From CAMYLY01 sp036397755 (GTDB lineage Bacteria > Gemmatimonadota > Gemmatimonadetes > Gemmatimonadales > GWC2-71-9): a stretch of 64,000 bases of DNA. The notes beneath the pieces were generated by a model. It searched no databases. It saw only the letters and a list, made by a program, of their open reading frames with translations, and had not been told where the DNA came from. The stretch is taken from contig DASWII010000039.1 in assembly GCA_036397755.1 (NCBI GenBank), forward strand, positions 1 to 64,000, given 5' to 3'. Both the position numbers and the translations under genes were made by a program. Shown here one piece after another: positions 26,901-34,294 of this stretch (the stretch's first letter is position 1; each line of letters starts with the position of its first letter).

Positions 26901-27767
26901 CTACGCAGCCCGCCCACCCCAGGATTGCAGCGCCCGGTTCAGCGTCGGGTCGAAATGGACGTCCATCTGCGGGAATGCGATCGTGACGCCGGCCTCCCTC
27001 AGCCCCCACCAGATCGCCTGGTTCAGCTGCGACAGGAAGGTCCGCGCTTCCCACGGATCGTCCACCCACACGGACACTTCGTAATCGACGGACGAGTTCC
27101 CAAATCCCAGCAGCAGGATGCGTGCGTCAGGCGCGGTCTGGCGCCATGGCACGGCCCGCGCCGCGCGTCTGAGCACGTCCTGTACCACCTCGAGATCCGA
27201 TGCATACGACACGCCCACAGTCGCGCGAACGCGGAAGAGCGAGTCATGCAACGTGAAGTTCTTGACGGTGTCCTGCACGAGCATCGCGTTCGGGATGATC
27301 AGTTGCTCCTCGTCGCGCGACCGCGCGAGCGTACTCCGGATTCCCAACCGCTCCACCTTTACCACCGCCCCGCCCACCTCGAGAATATCGCCCGGCTTGA
27401 TCGAGCGCTCGATCAAGAGGATGATCCCCGAGACGAAATTCTGGGCGATGTTCTGCATCGCGAAGCCCAGTCCCACCGCGAAAATGGCGCCCGCGGCGAA
27501 CAGCGTCGCCAGCTCGATCCCCGCCGTGTCCAGCGCGATTCCAGTCGCCACGAGCATGACCAGGTAGTGCGCCAGGCGTTGGCCAACCGCGATCGACCCG
27601 TCCTGTCCCCGCCCGCGGCGTTCCAGTGCCCTGCGGATGGAGCGTTGGAGCACCCGCGACCCGACCCAGGCGATCGCGACGATCAGCAGCCCGGTCAGCA
27701 GTGTGCCTACGGTCATCGGGGTGCCACCGAGGGTGAAGAGCTCGATTTCCAAGAAATCATGTAGCAT
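26901..27767 (-). CDS. Mechanosensitive channel of the MscS family
   Basis: 288 residues, the size of the minimal MscS channel. Three membrane segments (about 20-38, 68-88, 92-125); the pore helix is AAGAIFAVGLGFAMQNIAQNFVSG with the Ala/Gly pattern and the conserved AMQN. The beta domain follows (ERSIKPGDILEV, LIIPNAMLV) and then an alpha/beta cytoplasmic part. It releases solutes on hypo-osmotic shock. Divergent from the TA island; separate transcript from amrA. Confidence 0.93.
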   Translation of the reverse strand: MLHDFLEIELFTLGGTPMTVGTLLTGLLIVAIAWVGSRVLQRSIRRALERRGRGQDGSIAVGQRLAHYLVMLVATGIALDTAGIELATLFAAGAIFAVGLGFAMQNIAQNFVSGIILLIERSIKPGDILEVGGAVVKVERLGIRSTLARSRDEEQLIIPNAMLVQDTVKNFTLHDSLFRVRATVGVSYASDLEVVQDVLRRAARAVPWRQTAPDARILLLGFGNSSVDYEVSVWVDDPWEARTFLSQLNQAIWWGLREAGVTIAFPQMDVHFDPTLNRALQSWGGRAA

Positions 27768-28066
27768 GGAAGTCCCACCGCTAGGAGTTGGATGAAGGTA
27801 TCACCGGTGCCGGGCTCCGCGGGCTGGCGCTTTCACCCGATGGCCGCCGCCTCGCGGTCCAGGTTCGCGCCTCCGGATCGGGACGAACGGCATCTTGGGG
27901 TGCCATGCGCGCGCTTCAGCGCGCACACATGGCCGAGCGAGGCGGTCACGCCTCCACTGCCACGCAAGTTTGCGACATGGGGGGAGTGCTCGTCCGATGA
28001 ACGAGATCACCGAGCGCCCACAAGGTGGCGATCGCCGACCGCTCCGGTGCCCGAGCGTGATTGAGA
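27768..28066. other. Intergenic stretch with propeller relic and repeat
   Basis: Between the MscS start and the vapBC2 promoter. It holds a short relic of a TolB/WD40 propeller blade (27788-27880) and one copy of the 11-base direct repeat GAACGAGATCA (27999-28009). No complete gene is seen. Confidence 0.55.
27788..27880 (+). pseudogene. Relic of a TolB/WD40 propeller blade
   Basis: The plus-strand frame reads ITGAGLRGLALSPDGRRLAVQVR, the unmistakable blade motif (LxxSPDGRRLA) of TolB/WD40-like propellers. After about 25 codons it turns into unrelated low-complexity sequence. Its orientation matches the second relic at 30177-30272, with vapBC2 and vapBC3 between them. Confidence 0.5.
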
Positions 28067-28095
28067 TTGACGTACAGCCATACCAGCCGTATGAT
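28067..28095 (+). promoter_or_regulatory. vapBC2 promoter with overlapping operator
   Basis: TTGACG (28067-28072), 17-base spacer, TATGAT (28090-28095); the ATG begins 7 bases after the -10 box, so the mRNA is predicted to be leaderless. An inverted repeat CATAC-CAGCC-GTATG (28079-28093) overlaps the -10 box and is a good candidate site for autorepression by the ribbon-helix-helix antitoxin. Confidence 0.7.
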
Positions 28096-28102
28096 TTGCC
28101 AT

Positions 28103-28327
28103 ATGAAGACAACGCTGATCATCCCTGATGCCCTCATGCGGGAGCTCAAGCGCCGGGCCGCGAAGCGGGGGGAGACCTTGTCCGCCATTGTCGCCGAGGC
28201 GCTCCGGCGGGGAATCGCGGAGCCGCCGGCAGGGCGGTTGCCTCCGCTTCCCGTCCACGCGATGGGGCGGCCGCAGGTGGATCTGGCTGACCGCGATGCA
28301 CTCTATCGTGCGATGGAAGGGGCCTGA
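28103..28327 (+). CDS. vapB: Ribbon-helix-helix antitoxin (VapB-like)
   Basis: 74 residues from the ATG at 28103. Residues 1-36 are a ribbon-helix-helix fold: MKTTLIIPDALMRELKRRAAK, then GETLSAIVAEALRRGI. The remaining Pro-rich tail (LPPLPVHAMGRPQVDL) would wrap the toxin. It ends 3 bases before the toxin GTG. It probably represses the promoter that overlaps an inverted repeat just upstream. Confidence 0.87.
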   Translation: MKTTLIIPDALMRELKRRAAKRGETLSAIVAEALRRGIAEPPAGRLPPLPVHAMGRPQVDLADRDALYRAMEGA

Positions 28328-28330
28328 GGG

Positions 28331-28768
28331 GTGTTCGTCGTCGACACCAACCTCCTGCTGTACGCCGTCAACCCTGACTCGCCCGACCACGAACGTTCCC
28401 GCACGCTGCTCGACGACTGGCGGCGGGGCGACCGGACCTGGTTTCTCACCTGGGGCATCGTGTACGAGTTCCTCCGCGTCAGCACGCACGGCGGGGTGTT
28501 CCCGCGACCGCTCGATCTGCCGAGCGCGCGGGCCTGGCTCAACGCTGCGCTGGCGGGGCCCCGCTCGGCGCTGCTCGTGGAAACCGACCGCCACGCCGAC
28601 GTGTTGGAACAGGTGGTCCGGGAGCATCCGCGCCTGCGGGGCAATCCCGTGCACGACCTGCACACGGCGGTGTTGATGCGAGAGCACGGGGTGACCGAGA
28701 TCCGGACCGCCGACACGGATTTCCACCAGTTTCCGTTTCTCGAGGTCGTGAACCCCCTGGCTGCCTGA
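28331..28768 (+). CDS. vapC: VapC-family PIN-domain toxin
   Basis: 145 residues from a GTG with GAGG immediately upstream. PIN acidic set: Asp in VVDTNLLLYAVN, Glu in VYEFLRVSTHG, Asp in VHDLHTAVL and Asp in IRTADTDFHQFPFLEVVNP. The TDxDFxxFP ending is typical of VapC toxins of this subgroup. The gene appears intact. It is unlike the other two PIN toxins in the window in sequence, so the three were probably acquired separately. Confidence 0.9.
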   Translation: MFVVDTNLLLYAVNPDSPDHERSRTLLDDWRRGDRTWFLTWGIVYEFLRVSTHGGVFPRPLDLPSARAWLNAALAGPRSALLVETDRHADVLEQVVREHPRLRGNPVHDLHTAVLMREHGVTEIRTADTDFHQFPFLEVVNPLAA

Positions 28769-29154
28769 CATTCGCGGGTGCATGTCTTGGACCGGTTCGG
28801 GGGCTGAGGAACGAGATCAGCGAATACTCTCCAGGTGCAGAGTCGAGGGCTGACAGCCATCGCTCGGCACAACGGCATGCCGTGAACGGCATTGGGGTGT
28901 TGCCATCCGGACGATCGACGTTTCCTCTGCAAGCGTCTCATGGGCGCGGAGGGCACCAGCCTCCGGACCATGACCGCGGTGCTGGTGCAGCACCGGCTGA
29001 TGGAGCTCGCTGTCCGGCGGGCCGGACGCAGAAAGGGACTGCGGATACCGTTTCGTTGAAGGCAGTGCTGTCCCGCAACACATGCGATCTCGCGAGGCAT
29101 GGCCGGCACCGGCGCACACAGGAGCCATGTCGCCGGCCAGGGCGGAATCCATAG
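28769..29154. other. Gene-poor stretch in the TA island
   Basis: About 390 bases without a convincing gene. A plus-strand open stretch (about 28914-29059) reads DDRRFLCKRLMGAEGTSLRT and ends in a basic tail; its regular helical look suggests a fragment of a real gene, but I do not recognise the family. One copy of the 11-base direct repeat is at 28809-28819. Confidence 0.4.
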
Positions 29155-29188
29155 TTGCATGTAGTTATATGCATGTATACATTAATAT
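29155..29188 (+). promoter_or_regulatory. vapBC3 promoter/operator, AT-rich with repeats
   Basis: An AT-rich island in high-GC DNA. TTGCAT (29155-29160) and TACATT (29178-29183) are 17 bases apart; TAATAT (29183-29188) is an alternative -10. GCATGTA occurs twice, 14 bases apart (29157-29163 and 29171-29177), and ATGTATACAT (29173-29182) is a perfect palindrome. These are likely binding sites of the CopG-like antitoxin. The ATG is at 29194, so little or no leader remains. Confidence 0.6.
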
Positions 29189-29193
29189 CAATC

Positions 29194-29481
29194 ATGCCCA
29201 AACGCCCTATTCAGGTCTACCTCGACGACCGAGACCGCGCCCTGCTGGATGGGCTCACGCGGCGGCTCGGCCTGCCGAAGGCCGCCGTCGTGCGGGAGGC
29301 CATCCGGCGCTGGGCCACGGAGCTGCGCGGTGAGGAGGATCCACTGCTTCAGCTGATCGGAGGGTTGGACGACCCGGCGGTGCCGGCCGATCTCTCGACG
29401 CGGCACGACGAGTACGCGGTGCGCCGCTCCGCGGCATCGGTCCGCGTCGCGGAGCGGCCGGATCGCGCGCGGCGTCCATGA
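29194..29481 (+). CDS. CopG-type ribbon-helix-helix antitoxin
   Basis: 95 residues from the ATG at 29194. Residues 1-40 form a ribbon-helix-helix domain: PIQVYLDDRDRALLDGL, then GLPKAAVVREAIRRWA. The C-terminal tail is Arg/Ala-rich and probably disordered until toxin binding. The stop overlaps the toxin ATG (ATGA). It should bind the repeat-rich sequence upstream of its own gene. Confidence 0.86.
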   Translation: MPKRPIQVYLDDRDRALLDGLTRRLGLPKAAVVREAIRRWATELRGEEDPLLQLIGGLDDPAVPADLSTRHDEYAVRRSAASVRVAERPDRARRP

Positions 29482-29894
29482 TCGGCCGCCAGGTGCTGGT
29501 GGATACGGGCGCGTGGCTCGCGGTCTTTCATCGCCGGGACCAGCACCACGCGGTGGCGGCCGCGCGGCTACGGCGGCTGCGCGTCGAGCGCACGCCGCTC
29601 GTGGTCACCGACCTGATAGTGACCGAGCTCCACCTGCACCTGCTGTACGGATTCGGCCCGGCCGCGGCGGCCGCCCACGTGCGCACACTGGTGGACGATC
29701 CCGGCATCGAGCAGGCGTTCTGCGACCGGGCCCTCCAGGATGCCGCACTGGACGACTGGATCCTGCGGTACGCCGACCAGCCATTCAGCCTCACGGACGC
29801 GGTGAGCTTTGCCCTGATGCGGGCGCGGGGTATCGCGCGCGCGCTCACGTTCGATCAGCACTTTCGCGTCGCGGGGTTCGACGTCGTCGAGTAG
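29478..29894 (+). CDS. PIN-domain toxin
   Basis: 138 residues, coupled to the antitoxin. PIN residues: Asp in VLVDTGAWLAVFHRRD, Glu in VTDLIVTELHLHLLYG, Asp in FSLTDAVSFALM and Asp in ALTFDQHFRVAGFDVV. The FDxHFxxAGF ending is a hallmark of VapC-like nucleases close to the MT3492/VapC group. Intact length. Downstream lies only decayed sequence. Confidence 0.9.
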   Translation: MIGRQVLVDTGAWLAVFHRRDQHHAVAAARLRRLRVERTPLVVTDLIVTELHLHLLYGFGPAAAAAHVRTLVDDPGIEQAFCDRALQDAALDDWILRYADQPFSLTDAVSFALMRARGIARALTFDQHFRVAGFDVVE

Positions 29895-30120
29895 GCCGCC
29901 GGCATGCGCACCCCGACGTCGGCCAATGCCGCGCTCCTTCGCCGTTCGCCCGGTCGCGCTGATGCCTGGGCACCCAACAGACGACGGTCGGGAGATCCTG
30001 ACGGCCATCCATTCTGCTCCCCGGCGACCGCGCGCCGGCCAGTCCCCCGCAGCCTTCGATCAGTTATTGGAGCGGCCGCGGGAGCGCCACGGGAGCTGAG
30101 CGGCGCCGGCCTGGCAAGCC

Positions 30121-30148
30121 GTGATATGCTTTTCATAGCATATGTCAC
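30121..30148. promoter_or_regulatory. Orphan AT-rich inverted repeat, operator-like
   Basis: ATATGCT-TTTCAT-AGCATAT (30124-30143), extended outward by GTG/CAC. Such AT-rich dyads are typical of TA or phage-type repressor operators. No gene starts just downstream that it could obviously control; it may be left from a lost TA or regulatory gene. Confidence 0.45.
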
Positions 30149-30176
30149 ATGTTGGCGTCATGCGCTCCGGGCAGCC

Positions 30177-30272
30177 GGCGGGTACGGGTTTGCCGCCGAC
30201 GGCCGCCGGTTCTATTTCACCCTCGGCTCCCACGAGGCGGATGAATGGGTGCTGGACTTGAACCGGCAGTGA
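30177..30272 (+). pseudogene. Relic of a propeller-protein C-terminus
   Basis: The frame ends YGFAADGRRFYFTLGSHEADEWVLDLNRQ (stop at 30272), equivalent to the last blade and terminus of TolB/WD40 propellers (xFxxSPDGRRFxFTLGxHExDxWVLxL). Upstream codons are unrelated low-complexity sequence. Same strand as the blade relic at 27788, so both may come from one ancestral gene. Confidence 0.55.
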
Positions 30273-30391
30273 GAGATCCGCCACCTACGTCGAACACCAA
30301 ACTCAACCCGTCCCGGCGCACCCAGCCCGATGCGACGCGCGTGGCGCACAAGCAGTTGCCTCGACCGGCCTAGCCGTCCAATGTTGGTGCC

Positions 30392-31165
30392 ATGTCCGAG
30401 GTGACACCGGCAACCCACCGCTTTGACACGCTCGACGCCGACGAGATCAGCGCGACGATCGCACAGCTGGCCCGCCGGATCGACGAGCGCCTCCCGGGCG
30501 CGAGCTTGGCCCGCCTTTGTCGACGGCTGGAGCACATTGCCCGCCACACCAAGGATCAGGTGGAGTGGATCAAGCGACCGATTCTCAGCTTGCGCGTGGG
30601 GAGCGGAATCCTGATCCTGATCGTGATCGTTGGTCTCGCGATGCCCTTCGCAGCCGTCGGCCTCTCCACAGGGGATGCCACAATCATCGACATCATTCAG
30701 GCGCTGGAAGCGGGCATCAACGACGTCGTGCTCATCGGGGCCGGCATCTTCTTCCTTGCAACGCTGGAGAACCGCATCAAGCGGCGCCGCGCTCTGGCCG
30801 CGCTACACCAATTGCGTACGATCACGCATATCATCGACATGCTGCAACTCACCAAGGATCCGGAACGGCTCTTTCACCAGTGGCACCCGACGCCATCGAG
30901 TTCCGCCATCACGCTGACTCCGTTTCTCTTGAGCCGCTACCTGGACTACTGCTCGGACATGCTGTCGCTCACCGGCAAGATCGCCGCCCTGTATGTCCAG
31001 GACTTCCACGACCCGGTCGCGCTGGCAACCGTAAACGAGATCGAGACTCTCGCTACCGGCTTGACGGGTAAGATCTGGCAGAAGCTGGTGATCCTCCACG
31101 CGCATCCCGATGTCGGGCCCGCGAGATCCGGCGCGGGGTCGGGCGTGCTGCCGGTGACGTCCTAG
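30392..31165 (+). CDS. Uncharacterised membrane protein, two spans
   Basis: 257 residues. Two hydrophobic segments (about 70-92 and 103-126) lie in an otherwise helical, soluble protein. LIGAGIFFLATLENRIKRRRALAALHQLRTITHIIDMLQLTKDPE (split over 106-150) looks strongly conserved in style. The layout recalls UPF0114/YqhA-like proteins but with extra N- and C-terminal domains. No catalytic motif. Single gene, followed by the M20 peptidase. Confidence 0.65.
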   Translation: MSEVTPATHRFDTLDADEISATIAQLARRIDERLPGASLARLCRRLEHIARHTKDQVEWIKRPILSLRVGSGILILIVIVGLAMPFAAVGLSTGDATIIDIIQALEAGINDVVLIGAGIFFLATLENRIKRRRALAALHQLRTITHIIDMLQLTKDPERLFHQWHPTPSSSAITLTPFLLSRYLDYCSDMLSLTGKIAALYVQDFHDPVALATVNEIETLATGLTGKIWQKLVILHAHPDVGPARSGAGSGVLPVTS

Positions 31166-31246
31166 CTGCCTCCCCGATCCCGCCGTCGCGCGCCCGTCGG
31201 CGGGCGTCTATCGTTCGTGTGCACACACCCGAGGTCGAGGTCCTCC

Positions 31247-32542
31247 ATGCCTTCAACCATTCTCGTCGCCCTGTGCATCACCGCGCTGATTCGACAGCCG
31301 CTGCCGGCGCAGAACGGCACCGAGCACCGCGTGGTGGCGGCGGTGGACGAGGGAGCCGCCGGAGCGCTGGAACTGCTCCAGGAGATCGTGAACATCAACA
31401 GCGGCACGATGAACTTCGCGGGCGTACGGCGCGTGGGCGCGGTGCTGCGTGCGCGGTTCGACGCGCTGGGATTCGACACCGAGTGGATTGACGGCGCGCC
31501 GTTCGACCGAGCCGGCCACCTCCTGGCCACCCACGACGGTCCCGGACCCCGCCTGTTGCTGATCGGACACCTGGATACGGTCTTCGAACCGGATCACCCG
31601 TTTCAAGCGTGGGAGTGGACCTCGGACTCGACGGCGCGCGGGCCGGGCGTGGTGGACATGAAGGGCGGCGACGTCGTGATCGTCTTGGCTTTGGAGGCGT
31701 TGGCCCGGGCCGCCGTGTTGGACGGCCTCAACATCGCGGTGGTCATGACGGGCGACGAGGAAGACAGCGGCACGCCGCTCGACCTCGCGCGGGCGTCGCT
31801 CATCGAGGCGGCCGACGCGGCCGACGTCGCGCTCGCGTTCGAGAACGGTGACAGTGACCCCACGACCGCCGTCATCGCCCGCCGTGGCTCGACGACGTGG
31901 CGCCTCTCCGTGACCGGCAGGCCGGCACATTCTTCGCAGGTCTTCCAACCCGAGGTCGGCGCGGGGGCGATCTATGAAGCGTCACGCATCCTCTTCGCGT
32001 TCTACGACGAACTCTCGGGTGAGCCCTTGCTCACATTCAACCCCGGAGTGATCCTCGGCGGCACCGACGTCGATTTCGACATCGATCAGGCTCGTGGGAC
32101 GGCGTTCGGCAAAGACAACGTGGTCGCCGAGCACGCGATGGTCTCGGGCGACCTCCGAGCCGTGTCTCCCGAGCAACTCGCGAACGCCAAGTTGGCGATG
32201 CGGAGGATCGCCGACGGCCATCTCCCGCTCACCACCGCGGACCTCGAGTTTCACGATTCCTACCCGCCATTCGCCCCCACCGACGGCAACCGTCGGCTGC
32301 TCGCGCTGTTCGACGCGGTGAGCCGCGGCCTCGGCTTCGGCGCCGTGACCGCCGTCGATCCCCGCAAGGCGGGTGCGGCCGACGTGTCGTTCACCATGGG
32401 ACGGGTCGCCATGGCACTGGACGGACTTGGCACGGGCGGGGGGAATGATCACACGGCGGACGAGTGGATCGACGTGCGGACGCTGGCGATGCAAGCGAAA
32501 CGGGCGGCGGTCTTGATGTTGAGGCTGGCGGCTGGCCAGTGA
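31247..32542 (+). CDS. Secreted M20 peptidase, glutamate carboxypeptidase (CPG2)-like
   Basis: 431 residues; ATG at 31247 with GAGG upstream gives a signal peptide ending PLPAQ. All M20 ligands are present: LIGHLDTVFE (His, Asp), GVVDMKGGDVV (bridging Asp), VVMTGDEEDSG (catalytic Glu, metal Glu), Asp in the GENGDSDP-like segment and GGGNDHTADEW (final His). Similarity is to CPG2-type enzymes that remove C-terminal Glu from folate-like or peptide substrates. It is the third M20-type enzyme in this window and the one with the most standard active site. Confidence 0.9.
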   Translation: MPSTILVALCITALIRQPLPAQNGTEHRVVAAVDEGAAGALELLQEIVNINSGTMNFAGVRRVGAVLRARFDALGFDTEWIDGAPFDRAGHLLATHDGPGPRLLLIGHLDTVFEPDHPFQAWEWTSDSTARGPGVVDMKGGDVVIVLALEALARAAVLDGLNIAVVMTGDEEDSGTPLDLARASLIEAADAADVALAFENGDSDPTTAVIARRGSTTWRLSVTGRPAHSSQVFQPEVGAGAIYEASRILFAFYDELSGEPLLTFNPGVILGGTDVDFDIDQARGTAFGKDNVVAEHAMVSGDLRAVSPEQLANAKLAMRRIADGHLPLTTADLEFHDSYPPFAPTDGNRRLLALFDAVSRGLGFGAVTAVDPRKAGAADVSFTMGRVAMALDGLGTGGGNDHTADEWIDVRTLAMQAKRAAVLMLRLAAGQ

Positions 32543-32631
32543 CAACCTCAGGGTCCCTTCAAACTCGTCTCATGGACGACGCCGCACCGCCCTCGTAAAC
32601 TTGCTCGTGGACCCACGATCGAGGTACACCG

Positions 32632-33357
32632 GTGGCTCGAGGATTCGGATGTCATGGTCGCGTCGTCGTCGGATCGCTGCCGGCGGACGTCGCGCAGTCG
32701 CTGGAGGCGTTGCCGGGAGATTGGCTGGAGTATGACGGGACGGCACAGGCGATCGTGGTACGGCATGTACAGCCCACAGGCGGCGCCATTGTCCCCACCG
32801 TCGTATCGGAACTGGTGCGGATGCTCGCGCTGATCCCCTACGACCTTCAGGAACAGCTCGCGGGAGGCACGCTCCTCGCGCATACGGAAGACGAGGGCCG
32901 CCTCGTCCGGATCACCGTCGCGCCGGGCGGCGGCCTCCACGTCGAGTGGGCGCATCCCGACTACGCCGGGGCGGAGAAGCGACCGTTCGACGGACACGAA
33001 ATCAAGATCGAGGGATACGAGCAGCGGCTGAACGGCCAGTTGACGTTTCGCAGCGCCGATCCACAAGGCGCCGCGTCCGGCGTGCAGCTCTTCGCCGATA
33101 CGTTCGAGGGACTATATCCCGAAGGCGACTTTCGCGCGGCGGCCGACCCGGAGGCGGGCTCCGTCACCGTCACCATGAGGGACGTGAATCTCGACGTGCG
33201 GGTGCTCATCGAGAAACTGCGCGGCATGGCCGACCCCGGTTCGATCACCGGTCGCGTGTCGTTGGCGTCGTTTCGGGAGGCGGTCCCCGAGCACCTGCTC
33301 CGGCTGGTTTTCGAAGGCGGCGAGGCCTGGGTGCAGCGACCGCTGCTCTGGGAGTAG
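32632..33357 (+). CDS. Hypothetical protein
   Basis: 241 residues from a GTG. No family recognised. No signal peptide or membrane span. The middle (VRITVAPGGGLHVEWAHPDYAG) and C-terminal part (VTVTMRDVNLDVRVLIEKLRGMA) suggest alternating strands and helices of a soluble fold. Coding is supported by its length, strong codon bias and the lack of a competing antisense gene. A TACTCTCC tandem tract starts 28 bases after the stop. Confidence 0.6.
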   Translation: MARGFGCHGRVVVGSLPADVAQSLEALPGDWLEYDGTAQAIVVRHVQPTGGAIVPTVVSELVRMLALIPYDLQEQLAGGTLLAHTEDEGRLVRITVAPGGGLHVEWAHPDYAGAEKRPFDGHEIKIEGYEQRLNGQLTFRSADPQGAASGVQLFADTFEGLYPEGDFRAAADPEAGSVTVTMRDVNLDVRVLIEKLRGMADPGSITGRVSLASFREAVPEHLLRLVFEGGEAWVQRPLLWE

Positions 33358-33385
33358 TGGGCCGACACCGTAGCAGGGCGGCACC

Positions 33386-33427
33386 TACTCTCCTACTCTC
33401 CTACTCTCCTACTCTTACTCTCCCTCT
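33386..33427. repeat. TACTCTCC tandem tract
   Basis: Four near-perfect copies of the 8-base unit TACTCTCC, decaying into CTCCCTCTCTC, fill the gap between two convergent genes and run into the 3' end of the PEGA gene. Possible slippage-prone microsatellite. Confidence 0.75.
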
Positions 33428-34176
33428 CTCTGCAATCTCACGACCACTCGCACCACCTCGCCGGACGCGACCGTGACTTGCCGCTCCTCGGTGCGGTACC
33501 CTTCCTTGATGAACCGCACCGTGTGATCGCCGGGGGTCACTTCGACGTTTACCTGCGGGGTGTCGCCGAGGCGTCGCCCGTCGAGTTCGACCATGGCGAA
33601 CGGGATTGCGTTCACGGTGAGTCGGCCGGGAGACGGTGCGGCAGGCTCGGTTGGCGTCACCTCGGCGGCCTGCTCGACCACCGGTTCCTCCACCACCGCC
33701 GCGGGTGCGGCCTGACCCGCGAAGATGGCCGCGGCCGAGTCCAACGAGGCGGCCACCGCCTCACGTTCCGCCTCAGAGAGATTCGCCACGATGACGAGGG
33801 GCCCTTCGGGCACACAGCCGATGTCGTCCGTGCAGACGAACTCGAGACTGGCGGCGCCATCCATGCTTCGGGCGACGACGGACGTCCGCACGCTGATGTC
33901 GAACGCCGCCGCCCCGCCCTGCTCGGCGCTCCGCAGTAGCGCACCGAGCGCGCGGGCGCGCGCAGGCACGATATCCACGCTGAGGAGCGTGTCTTCCCGC
34001 GCGAACAGGACCTGCACCCTGGGCTTCCGCTCCGTCTCTTCGGCTCGCGCCAAGCGGGCCTGAATCTCGAGCAGCCCTGACCCCACGTCGAGCTGGGTGT
34101 GGAACCCCGGCTCCTGACCGTGAGCCACAAGAGGGATTCCGAGGGCAAGCACGACGAGCGTTGTGGCGTACCGCAT
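33415..34176 (-). CDS. Secreted PEGA-domain protein
   Basis: 253 residues from the ATG at 34176, supported by GAGGAG 5 bases upstream (a GTG lies two codons earlier). Signal peptide ends near VAHGQ. Residues about 25-155 are an uncharacterised domain with one Cys pair (CTDDIGC). After a Pro/Ala-rich linker, residues 185-252 are a PEGA domain (GRLTVNAIPFAMVELDGRRL; GDHTVRFIKEGY). PEGA domains are found in surface or periplasmic proteins and often bind envelope polymers. The last codons overlap a pyrimidine-rich repeat. Confidence 0.85.
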   Translation of the reverse strand: MRYATTLVVLALGIPLVAHGQEPGFHTQLDVGSGLLEIQARLARAEETERKPRVQVLFAREDTLLSVDIVPARARALGALLRSAEQGGAAAFDISVRTSVVARSMDGAASLEFVCTDDIGCVPEGPLVIVANLSEAEREAVAASLDSAAAIFAGQAAPAAVVEEPVVEQAAEVTPTEPAAPSPGRLTVNAIPFAMVELDGRRLGDTPQVNVEVTPGDHTVRFIKEGYRTEERQVTVASGEVVRVVVRLQREGE

Positions 34177-34239
34177 GGACACTCCTCAGGAATGTGGTCG
34201 GAGCGTAGGACGGCAAGAACACATGTTTCTCTACAGTCG

Positions 34240-34281
34240 CCCCGTCCTACCGTACTACCATCTTACTATCTTTCCCTCCTG
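34240..34281. repeat. CCTACCGT-type pyrimidine tract
   Basis: The leader of the dcp-like gene contains CCGTCCTACCGTACTACCAT followed by CTTACTATCTTTCCCTCCT, degenerate copies of a CCTACCRT unit. Similar tracts are at 36520-36545 and 58858-58905. Confidence 0.6.
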
Positions 34282-34294
34282 CTAAGGAGGCTCG

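Larger units (their letters stand above)
27999..28819. repeat. Direct repeat GAACGAGATCA bracketing vapBC2
   Basis: Exact 11-base copies at 27999-28009 and 28809-28819; similarity extends to 15 of 18 positions. They flank vapBC2 (28103-28768) in direct orientation. They could be a trace of the event that brought the module in, but no integrase, transposase or other end signature is present. Confidence 0.35.
29895..30391. other. Gene-poor stretch downstream of vapBC3
   Basis: About 500 bases with an orphan operator-like inverted repeat (30121-30148) and a propeller-tail relic (30177-30272). No full gene or terminator is recognised. Confidence 0.55.

Noticed and set aside
27887..28910. Similarity between about 27887-27910 and 28887-28910 (AACGGCAT...GGGGTG...CCAT)
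   Set aside because: Only partial match with gaps; not clearly a repeat and its order does not fit a simple duplication with the 11-base repeat.
29904..30176. Open frame continuing upstream of the propeller tail at 30177
   Set aside because: The translation is Arg/Pro/Ala low-complexity with no link to the propeller family; only the last ~32 codons are supported as a relic.
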